This document shows positions 1 to 7,941 of a stretch of DNA of 18,721 nucleotides, one piece after another. The notes beneath the pieces are model-generated. The model was not told the DNA's origin and made no database searches. It saw nothing but the letters and a program-made list of their open reading frames with translations. The stretch's first letter is position 1; each line of letters opens with the position of its first letter. Origin of the DNA: Bacilli bacterium (GTDB lineage: Bacteria; Bacillota_I; Bacilli_A; RF39; UBA660); assembly GCA_017550205.1 (NCBI GenBank), contig JAFZPS010000015.1:1-18721 (forward strand). Direction: 5' to 3'. The position numbers and the translations under genes were made by a program.

Positions 1-13
1 AACTGGTGATAAT

Positions 14-1653
14 ATGAATAAGAATAAAAAGAAAAAAACTAAATTAAAAAAGAAAAGTTTAGTAATTATAATTATTATTCTATTAATAATTATAGGTTCT
101 TTAATAACTATAAAAATACTTAATGATAAAGAAGTAAAAGAAATTAAAAGTTATTTTAGTAAAACTATTACTTTGAAAAAAAATTCTAATATCTATTATA
201 AGAATAAAAGTATTGGTAAAAACTTAGAAGTAATTAAATTAGACTAGAAAGTATTAAAGGAAAATATTTTAAAATAAAAGATACTGATTATTATGTATAT
301 TATAAAGATACTAAAAAAGATAAATCAGAAGAAAAAAACATTGTATCTTCTAACTATGTATTATTTAATAAAAATATTAAATCTAATAAGAAAGTAACTT
401 TATATAAAGATAATAAAAAGATAATTACTCTTACTAATCTTAATCTTCCTATAGAAGGAATATCTAAAGATAACTATTATATTAGTTTCTTAAATGATAC
501 TTATATAGTTAAAAAGAATAAAAATATTAAAGAAGTAAAAAGTAATAATACTAAAGAAAAAATAGCAGATCATGTAAGTGTATTATTCTATGAATTTATA
601 GAAGATTCTTGTAATGATTATAATTGTACTACTACTGATAATTTAAAAAATACTATTAATAAATTAAAAGAAAATGGTTATTATACAATTACTTTAGATG
701 AATTTAAAAACTTTGTTAGTGGTAAAAAGAATTTAAAAGATAAAGCAATATATATTAATACAGCTAATTATAATGATAATATAACTAATATAAATAATGA
801 ATTAAAAGTAAATATTGAAAAGATTTATGAAGATGCTAAGTTTAGATTTATTTCTACTTATAAAGCATCTAAAGCTAATTCAGATTTAAAAAGAATTGAT
901 AGATATCAAATTAAAAGTTATACATCTATAGATGATGTAATAAAAATGGCTAATGGTGAAGAATTAAAGCAATCAACTGATGATGAAGTAAATAGACAAA
1001 GTGTTCCAGTACTTAATTACCATTTCTTCTATGTAAAAGAAAAAGAAACATGTAATGAATCCATTTGCCTAGAAACATCTAAATTTAGAGAACAACTTCA
1101 ATATTTAAAAGATAATAATTTTAAAACATTAACAATGGAAGAATTTAGAAAATGGATGTATGGAGAAATAGAAATACCTTCTAAATCAATTTTATTAACT
1201 GTAGATGATGGAGCATTAGGTACAGGTAAACATAATGGTAATTATTTAAATCCAATACTTGAAGAATATAAATTAAATGCCACTCTATTCTTAATAACTG
1301 GTTGGTGGGACATAGAAAACTATCGTGGAGATTACTTAGATATCCAATCTCATACTAATGATATGCATCAATATGGAACTTGTGGTAGAGGTCAAATAAA
1401 TTGTAATGGTTATGAAGCAGCTAAACAAGACTTAGCAATTTCTCTAGCCGTAGTTCAAAATAATGATTCATTCTGTTTCCCATTCTATATGACTAGTAGT
1501 GAATCATTAAGAGCAGTTAAAGATGTTGGATTTAAACTAGCATTTGTAGGTGGAAATGTTGATGCTAAAAGAACTAATAATAAATGGTTAGTTCCAAGAT
1601 ATCCAATTCAAAGTGATATTACATTAAATCAATTTATTAATAAAGTAAATTAA
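14..1653 (+). pseudogene. Membrane-anchored polysaccharide deacetylase (NodB family), interrupted by one frameshift
   Basis: The frame starting at 14 stops at 245-247, while the next frame is open from 238 to 1653. Restoring one base near 244-246 gives a protein of about 546 residues (restored numbering below). Residues 1-14 are Lys-rich and about 15-35 form one hydrophobic helix, so it is probably an extracellular protein anchored at its N terminus. Residues about 40-185 are Lys/Asn/Tyr-rich and unrecognised. A degenerate NodB-like segment follows (188-311), then the true NodB domain (331-546) with TVDDG (catalytic Asp 398-399) and SHTNDMH (metal His 447 and 452). The family removes N-acetyl groups from wall glycan or other polysaccharides. 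The ATG at 14 has GGTGAT at 5-10, as in several genes here. Translation from an internal ATG at 946 would yield a catalytic domain without an anchor. A true disruption and a one-base sequence error cannot be separated from this sequence. Confidence 0.8.
571..945 (+). other. Degenerate tandem copy of a NodB-type domain inside the deacetylase
   Basis: This stretch is open in the same frame as the catalytic domain at 946-1653. Its product aligns with that domain at both ends. VSVLFYEF matches VPVLNYHF. A Cys pair with identical spacing occurs in both (SCNDYNC and TCNESIC). YYTITLDEFKNFV matches FKTLTMEEFRKWM. The C-terminal part (AKFRFISTYKASK and on) resembles the end of the real domain (FKLAFVGGNVDAK). 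At the active-site strand, TVDDG is replaced by NTANY, so both Asp are lost, and the middle section with the metal His pair is missing. It is therefore a probably non-catalytic remnant or structural copy. Confidence 0.65.
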
Positions 1654-1678
1654 AAAGAAGATTAAATCTTCTTTTTTT
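1653..1678. terminator. Bidirectional intrinsic terminator between deacetylase and ftsW
   Basis: The stem GAAGAT (1657-1662) / ATCTTC (1666-1671) has a 3-base loop and is flanked by an A run on the left and seven T on the right. It therefore works for both converging genes. The ftsW stop codon (1662-1664) lies in the loop and stem. Confidence 0.85.
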
Positions 1679-2741
1679 GTTTAGATATATTAAGAACTAT
1701 TCCAATACTAATCATACTTATTAATAAACTACTACCTCCATAAGAAAGAAAAGGAAGTGTTACTCCAGTTACTGGAATTAATCCAACTACTACAGATAAA
1801 TTCATAATAGCTTGAAATATTAATTGAAATATAATTCCAAAAGATAAATACTTTGAAAATAAGTCATTTGTATTATTACTAATCTTTATACCTCTATATA
1901 AAAGTATACCAAATAAACCAACTACTATAATTGAACCCACTACTCCAAATTCTTCACATATAATTGAAAATATAAAATCAGTTTGAGGTTCAGGTAAATA
2001 GAAATGTTTCTGTATAGAATTTAAATAACCAGTACCAAGTAATCCACTAGGTCCTATAGCATATAAACTCTGTATCATTTGAAATCCTGTACCCAAAGGA
2101 TCTTTCCATGGATTAATAAAAGAAGTTATTCTATCCATCCTATAAGGAGCTATTAGTATTAATAAAATTACTCCAATTATTCCTAATACTCCTCCAGTAA
2201 TAAAAAATCTTTTAGGAGCCCCCGCAATAAATAAAATTGAAATAATAGATATAAACATTATAGTCGCAGTACCTAAATCAGGTTGTAACATAATTAATCC
2301 AAAGAATACTAATAATATTAATAATATAGGTATAATATCCTTTATCTTTTTAATATTACTCTTACTTAGATATTTACTAGTAAATATAATTAAACTTATT
2401 TTAGCTGCTTCACTTGGTTGTATACCTAAACTACCTATTCCAAACCAACTTCTACTACCATTTCTAATACTACCTATTCCTGGTATTAATACAAGTACTA
2501 ATAATATAAAACTAATAAATAATATAATATTAGAGTATTTATAATAAAAATTATAATTAACTTTAGAAATAATAATCATAAGAATAATACCTATTATCAA
2601 AAATATACTTTGATATTTTAAGTAATGAAAAGAATCAGAAAACTTATATTCTCCCCATATAGAAGAAGATGAATATATCATTAATAATCCAAATACTGAT
2701 AATATTAATACAACTAAAAAAAGTATTTTATCAAATTTCAT
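1662..2741 (-). CDS. ftsW: FtsW/SpoVE-type SEDS peptidoglycan polymerase
   Basis: This is a multi-pass membrane glycosyltransferase that polymerises lipid II into glycan strands with a partner class B penicillin-binding protein. At 359 residues it is about the usual size for the family. It shows the SEDS signatures in order: SRSWFGIG...QPSEAAK (97-114), LQPDLGTA (152-159), NPWKDPLGTGFQ (210-221), LPEPQTDF with the conserved Asp 255, and a C-terminal PVTGVTLPFLSYGGSSL block. The NPxxDPxGxxxQ and PEPQTDFIF forms favour FtsW/SpoVE over RodA; the choice between the division and sporulation paralogue is not secure. GGTGAT (2745-2750) precedes the ATG. It lies 40 bases downstream of the SirA-like gene with no convincing terminator, so it probably shares that transcript. 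It implies a walled cell. Confidence 0.88.
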   Translation of the reverse strand: MKFDKILFLVVLILSVFGLLMIYSSSSIWGEYKFSDSFHYLKYQSIFLIIGIILMIIISKVNYNFYYKYSNIILFISFILLVLVLIPGIGSIRNGSRSWFGIGSLGIQPSEAAKISLIIFTSKYLSKSNIKKIKDIIPILLILLVFFGLIMLQPDLGTATIMFISIISILFIAGAPKRFFITGGVLGIIGVILLILIAPYRMDRITSFINPWKDPLGTGFQMIQSLYAIGPSGLLGTGYLNSIQKHFYLPEPQTDFIFSIICEEFGVVGSIIVVGLFGILLYRGIKISNNTNDLFSKYLSFGIIFQLIFQAIMNLSVVVGLIPVTGVTLPFLSYGGSSLLISMISIGIVLNISKQKKKI

Positions 2742-2781
2742 ATAATCACCATTAAATTATATGAATATATTTAATAAAATA

Positions 2782-3186
2782 CTATAAAAAGAAAAAATCA
2801 GTATTATTAAATGAACATACAAATAAATTATTATCTTCTTCTTTTAATACTTTAAAAAATGTAGAATAATTCTGTTCTAACTCTAATTTTAAATAAGAAT
2901 TATTAATAATTAATCTACTTATTTCATTCTTATATAAATTATTTATATAATGAATATCTTTTCTTTTTGAATATGGAATTGATTGATGAAATTTAATAAA
3001 TATTTCTCTATCTAATCTATTCTTATCAATAGGAAGAACTAATTGTCTAAATAAATTATATCCATAATCTACTTCTTTTTTATCTAAATAATAAATATTT
3101 CTTAATATATTATAAAGTACACTAGGAGTATCTCTATATAAACTATTTATTTCATCTTTTAATTTAAAAATATAATAGACTTTCAT
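2782..3186 (-). CDS. sirA: SirA-like protein (sporulation inhibitor of replication family)
   Basis: The gene encodes 134 residues. In Bacillus subtilis, SirA binds DnaA domain I and blocks re-initiation of replication on entry into sporulation. The assignment rests on two points. First, the sequence pattern matches my recollection of B. subtilis SirA (YneE): an N-terminal YYIFKLKDEI...LY strand and helix, and a C-terminal FFKVLKEEDNNLFVCSFN segment. Second, it lies directly downstream of transketolase, the tkt-yneE order known in Bacillus. GGTGAT sits just before the ATG. The spacing to tkt is 45 bases with no terminator hairpin. There is no signal peptide or membrane segment. Whether this organism sporulates cannot be told from the window; the protein could be a general DnaA regulator here. 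Confidence 0.72.
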   Translation of the reverse strand: MKVYYIFKLKDEINSLYRDTPSVLYNILRNIYYLDKKEVDYGYNLFRQLVLPIDKNRLDREIFIKFHQSIPYSKRKDIHYINNLYKNEISRLIINNSYLKLELEQNYSTFFKVLKEEDNNLFVCSFNNTDFFFL

Positions 3187-3231
3187 ATTATCACCATCTT
3201 CATAGTAACAAATATAAAAGTCTATTTTTGT

Positions 3232-5208
3232 CTATTTTAATAATTCTTCTATTTTTTCTTCTAAAGTATCTAAATCAAATCCATACTTCTTATAAACATC
3301 ATTCTTTTTACCACTAGTTCCAAATTCATCTAAAGTAATTAAATATTTACTATTATATATTAATTTATTCCATGACATAGAACTAGATGCTTCTATAACT
3401 ATTTTTCTAACTTCTACTGGAAGAACACTTTCAATATATTCAGGACTTTGTTTTAAGAATCTTCCTAAGTTAGGAATAGATACTACTCTTGTTTCAATAC
3501 CCTTAACCATAAGTCTTTTAGCTACACCTAAAGCTAAATGTAATTCTTCTCCACTAGAAATTATAATACCTACTGGTTTATTTCTAGATTCTAAAGCAAT
3601 ATATCCACCTTTTTCTACTTCATTAGCTTTAGTTTCTTCTAAGATAGGAACACTATTTCTAGATAAAGAAATAACACTAGGACCACTTTCTTTAGCAAAT
3701 ATAGCATTATATACTCCTATCACTTCATTAGCATCAGCTGGACGGAATACATCTAAATTAGGCATTGCACGAAGTGTTAATAATTGTTCAATAGGCTGAT
3801 GAGTTGGTCCATCTTGTCCCACACTAATAGAATCATGTGTAAATATAAATATATTAGGTAAATTCATAAGACATGATAATCTTAAACTTGGTTTTAAATA
3901 ATCACTAAATACCATAAAAGTAGATAAATAAGGTCTAAAACCATGTAGTGCTAAACCATTAGATATAGCTCCCATAGCATTTTCCCTAACACCATAGTAT
4001 ATATTCTTACCTAAGTAATTATCACTACTAAAATTACCACCATCTTCTATATAAGTTTTATTAGCTCCAAATAAATCAGCACTACCACCAATCATATATG
4101 GTTTATCTTTAACCACGGCATTAAGTATCTTATATGAAGTAACTCTAGTGGCTTCAGCCAACTCTTCTGGTGCATCATAGAATAACTCTTTAACTGTAAT
4201 ATTCTTTTTATCATTCATGAAATAATTAAGTTCATTTCTTGTTTTTTCATCTAGAGAATCTAATTTTTCAACAAATTTTGCACTTAAGTTTTTACATCTT
4301 TCTTTAATAATATATTGGAATTCTTCAACTGCTTGTTGACTTACGATAAATGGAATATCTCTTATATCTAATTTTTCTTTTATAGCTGAAATATCATCAT
4401 CATCTAATACAGCACCATGTACTTTATTAGTACCTTCTAATTTAGAATATTTACCAATTACTGTTTTAACTTCAATTAATGTTGGTTTATCATCTTGTTT
4501 TTTAGCTTCTTCTATTGCTTTAGAAATTGCTTCATAGTTATTACCATCTTCTACAGTAATTACATTCCAACCTTGAGAAGCAAATCTCATACCAACATTT
4601 TCAGTAAATGTAAGACTTGTTTTTCCATCTAAACATACATCATTTGAATCATATAGAACGATTAACTTATTCAATTTTTGAGTTCCTGCAAGTGAACAAG
4701 CTTCATAACTTATTCCTTCCATTAAATCTCCATCACCACATAATACATAAGTATAATGGTCAATTACACCTTTATATCTAGTTCTTAAATTAGCTTCTGC
4801 CATAGCCATACCAACAGCAGTAGCAATTCCTTCTCCTAAAGGTCCAGTAGTACAATCTACTCCGGGAGTAACACCATATTCTGGATGTCCTGGAGTAATA
4901 GAATCAATTTCTCTAAACTTTTTTAAATCATCTAAAGTTATTGGATAACCAGCCATATATAAAGTTGCATATAAAAGTGCAGATCCATGTCCAGCACTCA
5001 TTACAAATCTATCTCTATTAAAATATTTAGGATTTTCTGGATCTATATTTAAATGATGTGCATAAAGAGCATAAATAATAGGAGCAGCCCCAAGTACTAT
5101 ACCTGAATGTCCACTATTAGCTTCCTTTATCATATCAATTCCTAAACATCTAATTTGATCTATTATTTTTTGTTGATTAATTTCTGATATATCATTAATA
5201 TTTATCAT
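3232..5208 (-). CDS. tkt: Transketolase
   Basis: A cytoplasmic thiamine-diphosphate enzyme that moves two-carbon units between sugar phosphates in the non-oxidative pentose phosphate pathway. It has 658 residues, a full-length size. Landmarks: NSGHSG (31-36) with the conserved His, SAGHGS (71-76), the TPP/metal motif GDGDLMEG (158-165) ending at the SND of 188-190, and the pyrimidine-domain block SVGQDGPTHQPIEQ. The open frame extends 8 codons further upstream, but that Met at 5232 falls next to the predicted transcription start with GGGAAG abutting it. The ATG at 5206-5208 has GGGAG nine bases upstream and gives the usual family N terminus. It is followed by the SirA-like gene, and the P-type ATPase is upstream with no terminator visible between. 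Confidence 0.95.
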   Translation of the reverse strand: MININDISEINQQKIIDQIRCLGIDMIKEANSGHSGIVLGAAPIIYALYAHHLNIDPENPKYFNRDRFVMSAGHGSALLYATLYMAGYPITLDDLKKFREIDSITPGHPEYGVTPGVDCTTGPLGEGIATAVGMAMAEANLRTRYKGVIDHYTYVLCGDGDLMEGISYEACSLAGTQKLNKLIVLYDSNDVCLDGKTSLTFTENVGMRFASQGWNVITVEDGNNYEAISKAIEEAKKQDDKPTLIEVKTVIGKYSKLEGTNKVHGAVLDDDDISAIKEKLDIRDIPFIVSQQAVEEFQYIIKERCKNLSAKFVEKLDSLDEKTRNELNYFMNDKKNITVKELFYDAPEELAEATRVTSYKILNAVVKDKPYMIGGSADLFGANKTYIEDGGNFSSDNYLGKNIYYGVRENAMGAISNGLALHGFRPYLSTFMVFSDYLKPSLRLSCLMNLPNIFIFTHDSISVGQDGPTHQPIEQLLTLRAMPNLDVFRPADANEVIGVYNAIFAKESGPSVISLSRNSVPILEETKANEVEKGGYIALESRNKPVGIIISSGEELHLALGVAKRLMVKGIETRVVSIPNLGRFLKQSPEYIESVLPVEVRKIVIEASSSMSWNKLIYNSKYLITLDEFGTSGKKNDVYKKYGFDLDTLEEKIEELLK

Positions 5209-5240
5209 AAATTTCAACTCCCATCTTCCCAATTAATAAT

Positions 5241-5249
5241 ATTATAACA
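5241..5249 (-). promoter_or_regulatory. Extended -10 promoter for tkt
   Basis: Reads TGTTATAAT on the minus strand, with no strong -35 box. The start point predicted about 7 bases downstream leaves a short leader containing GGGAG before the tkt ATG at 5208. It excludes the longer ORF start at 5232. Confidence 0.55.
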
Positions 5250-5256
5250 TATATAT

Positions 5257-7869
5257 TTAATTTTTCTTTATCTTTTTATAAATCTCCATAACAACTAGAA
5301 TAACAAATCCTAAAACAAATAACAAACTTAAATCCTTTAATGGTAATCCTGTAGTTTTTAAGAACGAATTAAAGAACTTAATTTGTATTACTGAAATACC
5401 CAATATAATTGAACCTATTATTCCAAATATAAATATTTTATTTGAAAATAATGAAATATTCATAATACTTTTATCTTCACTACGTGAATTAAATGCATGG
5501 AAATTTTGAATTATAATCATTAATGCCATTACATAAGTTCTAGCTACTACAACATCAACTTTCTTATAATTAAGTAAATAAATCCATAAGCCAAATACCA
5601 CTATACCAATAGTAATACCAGATATTAATACTTCACTAATCATTTTTCTATCAAACAATCCACTTCTTGGGCTTTGATAAGTATTAGTCATTATACTCTT
5701 ATCACCTTTTTCAAAAGATAAAGCTATATCTTGAATACCATCAGTTACAACATTTAACCATAATAATTGAATAGCTAAAAGTGGCATCGGCATATTAAAT
5801 ATGATAGATAATGTAAAAAATAATACTTCTGCTAAACCACAAGACAATAAGAAATAAACTATTTTTCTTATATTAGAATAAGCTACTCTACCCTCATATA
5901 TACCACTAACAAGTGATTTAAAATTGTCATCTAATAATATAATCTTTGAAGTATCCTTAGCAATATCAGTACCACTACCCATACTAACACCTACATTAGC
6001 TGCTTGCAGAGCTAAAGCATCATTTACACCATCTCCTGTTACTGCCACAAATTCACCTTGTCTTTTTAATGATTCAACTATCTTTAATTTTTCTAATGAA
6101 CTAACTCTAGCAAATACTTTTTTTGTTTTAACAAATTCATCAAACTCTCTATCACTTTTCTTTAAATAAGTTCTTATTTCTAAAGATGTAGTTACTTCAT
6201 CATAATTATTTGTAAGTTTTAAATCTTTAGCAATTTTAAATGCTGTTAAAGGATGATCTCCTGTAATCATTAATACATTAATACCAGCATTAATAGAATC
6301 TTTTATAGACTTAATTGCTTCTTTTCTAATAGGATCAATAAATCCAACTAATCCCATGAATTTAAGATTCTTTATATCTTTTTCTGTATAATTATTTTTC
6401 TTTTCTATTTCACCAAAAGCTATAGCTATTACTCTATATCCATCTTTAGATAATTCTTCATTCTGTTTATATATTTTATTAAAACTCTTATCTTTTCTAA
6501 AATTAATACTACTAGAGAATTTACTTACTACTTCTAAAGAACCTTTGATAGTACAATAAGTTTTACCCTTATCTTCATAGAATACTGCTGAATATCCATT
6601 AGATGATTCATATGGAATAGAATCAATTATATTAACATTTTCTTTTATTTTTAATTTTTGTCCTAATACTAAGAATGCTAAATCTATTTTATCTCCTAAT
6701 AAGTTATCTTTTGTAAGAGTTGCCTCATTATTAATAACTCCTAAAGTAGCTATTTCTTTAGCATATTCCAATTTTTCACCAATAACAGAACCTTCTATCA
6801 TATAACCAGCACCTGTTATTTCATATTCTAAATCATTAGGTAAAACTATTTTCTTAGCAGTTTGTTCATTTACTGTTAAAGTACCAGTTTTATCACTTGC
6901 TATTACAGTACAACTGCCTAATGCTTCTACTGAATATAACTTTTTAGCAACTACTTTCTTCTTAGCCATTTTATTAGAAGCTATTGTTAAAGCCATAGTT
7001 AAAGCTAAAGGTAATCCTTCAGGTAAAGCAGATATAGCCAAAGCTATTACTGAAATTAATATTTCACTTAATTCAAAACCTTTTATATATAAAAGCACTG
7101 CTAAGACACATGAAAATATAAGTATAAAAGTACTTATTTGTGTAGAAAACTTTTCCATTCTAATAGTAAGTGGAGATTTCTCTTCTTTACTATTTTGAAG
7201 TGTATCAGCTATCTTACCTATTTCTGTATTAATTCCAGTTCCAACTACAATAGCCTTACCACTACCAGTAACTATATTACATCCTGCAAATAACATATTA
7301 TATTGAGAATTTACTGGAACATCTTTTTCTTTTATAACTTTACTAGTTTTAGTAATAGGAATAGATTCACCAGTTAATATAGATTCATCTACAGTTAAAT
7401 TATGTGCTTCTATTACTCTCATATCACTAGATATTTTATCTCCTGATACTAATAAAACAATATCACCTGGAACTAATTCTTTAATATCTATTTCTATCTC
7501 TTTAGAATTTCTAATTACTCTAACACTTACTGGTACTAATTCTTCTAAAGAACTAATTGTCTTATTAGCTTTATTTTCTTCATAAGCACCTATAATTAAA
7601 TCAATAGACACAATAAATAATATAGATATACCATCTACTATTTCTCCACTTATAAATGAAAATGTAACCGCTATAAATAAAAGTAATACTATAGGATCAA
7701 GTATTTGACTTATAAATATTTTTAATAAACTAGTTTTTTCTTTACGAGGTATAGTATTATATCCATATTTTTCTAATCGTCTTTTAACATCAAAACTACT
7801 AAGTCCAGATTCACTAGTCTTAAAATTAGTATATAGTTCATCTACACTTTTAGAAAAATATTGGCTCAT
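5257..7869 (-). CDS. P-type cation ATPase, P2A (Ca2+-transporting) like
   Basis: A membrane cation pump of 870 residues, the usual length for the class. Order: an N-terminal cation-ATPase segment (LSSFDVKRRLEKYGYN), the TGES actuator loop (166-169), the M4 motif PEGLP (283-287), the phosphorylation motif DKTGTLT with Asp 326, a nucleotide domain with KGS, the TGDGVND hinge (611-617), and M5-M6 with GLAEV (Glu 681) and NVVTDG (Asn 706, Asp 710). By SERCA comparison the site II ligands (Glu of PEGLP, Asn and Asp of M6) and the M5 Glu are kept, while the position of SERCA Asn 768 is Gly. Calcium export is the likely job, but Na+ or another ion cannot be excluded. A GTG three codons upstream is open, but it lies inside the AGAGGTG ribosome site, so the ATG at 7869 is the start. 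Confidence 0.88.
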   Translation of the reverse strand: MSQYFSKSVDELYTNFKTSESGLSSFDVKRRLEKYGYNTIPRKEKTSLLKIFISQILDPIVLLLFIAVTFSFISGEIVDGISILFIVSIDLIIGAYEENKANKTISSLEELVPVSVRVIRNSKEIEIDIKELVPGDIVLLVSGDKISSDMRVIEAHNLTVDESILTGESIPITKTSKVIKEKDVPVNSQYNMLFAGCNIVTGSGKAIVVGTGINTEIGKIADTLQNSKEEKSPLTIRMEKFSTQISTFILIFSCVLAVLLYIKGFELSEILISVIALAISALPEGLPLALTMALTIASNKMAKKKVVAKKLYSVEALGSCTVIASDKTGTLTVNEQTAKKIVLPNDLEYEITGAGYMIEGSVIGEKLEYAKEIATLGVINNEATLTKDNLLGDKIDLAFLVLGQKLKIKENVNIIDSIPYESSNGYSAVFYEDKGKTYCTIKGSLEVVSKFSSSINFRKDKSFNKIYKQNEELSKDGYRVIAIAFGEIEKKNNYTEKDIKNLKFMGLVGFIDPIRKEAIKSIKDSINAGINVLMITGDHPLTAFKIAKDLKLTNNYDEVTTSLEIRTYLKKSDREFDEFVKTKKVFARVSSLEKLKIVESLKRQGEFVAVTGDGVNDALALQAANVGVSMGSGTDIAKDTSKIILLDDNFKSLVSGIYEGRVAYSNIRKIVYFLLSCGLAEVLFFTLSIIFNMPMPLLAIQLLWLNVVTDGIQDIALSFEKGDKSIMTNTYQSPRSGLFDRKMISEVLISGITIGIVVFGLWIYLLNYKKVDVVVARTYVMALMIIIQNFHAFNSRSEDKSIMNISLFSNKIFIFGIIGSIILGISVIQIKFFNSFLKTTGLPLKDLSLLFVLGFVILVVMEIYKKIKKN

Positions 7870-7898
7870 ACTCTTCACCTCTCTTTACTCTATATAAA

Positions 7899-7907
7899 AT
7901 TATAACA
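7899..7907 (-). promoter_or_regulatory. Extended -10 promoter for the P-type ATPase
   Basis: TGTTATAAT on the minus strand, about 30 bases before the ATG. No good -35 is seen because the region upstream is the T-tract of the terminator of the preceding gene. The sequence is identical to the tkt -10. Confidence 0.5.
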
Positions 7908-7916
7908 TACAAACAA

Positions 7917-7941
7917 TAAAAAAAGTAGACAAAGTCTACTT
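7917..7941 (-). terminator. Intrinsic terminator of the ClpX-like gene
   Basis: Perfect 8-bp stem AAGTAGAC (7923-7930) / GTCTACTT (7934-7941) with a 3-base loop, followed on the minus strand by a T run (7918-7924). The stop codon at 7940-7942 overlaps the first stem arm. Confidence 0.85.

Noticed and set aside
230..250. Programmed -1 ribosomal frameshift in the deacetylase gene
   Set aside because: No X XXY YYZ slippery heptamer is in phase before the stop and no strong downstream hairpin was seen.
3220..3238. Terminator between tkt and the SirA-like gene
   Set aside because: The motif is a direct repeat (GTCTATTTT twice), not an inverted repeat, so it cannot form the needed hairpin.
5924..6169. 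Plus-strand open frame of 81 codons
   Set aside because: It lies antisense inside the conserved TGDGVND region of the P-type ATPase, has no ribosome site and a low-complexity product.
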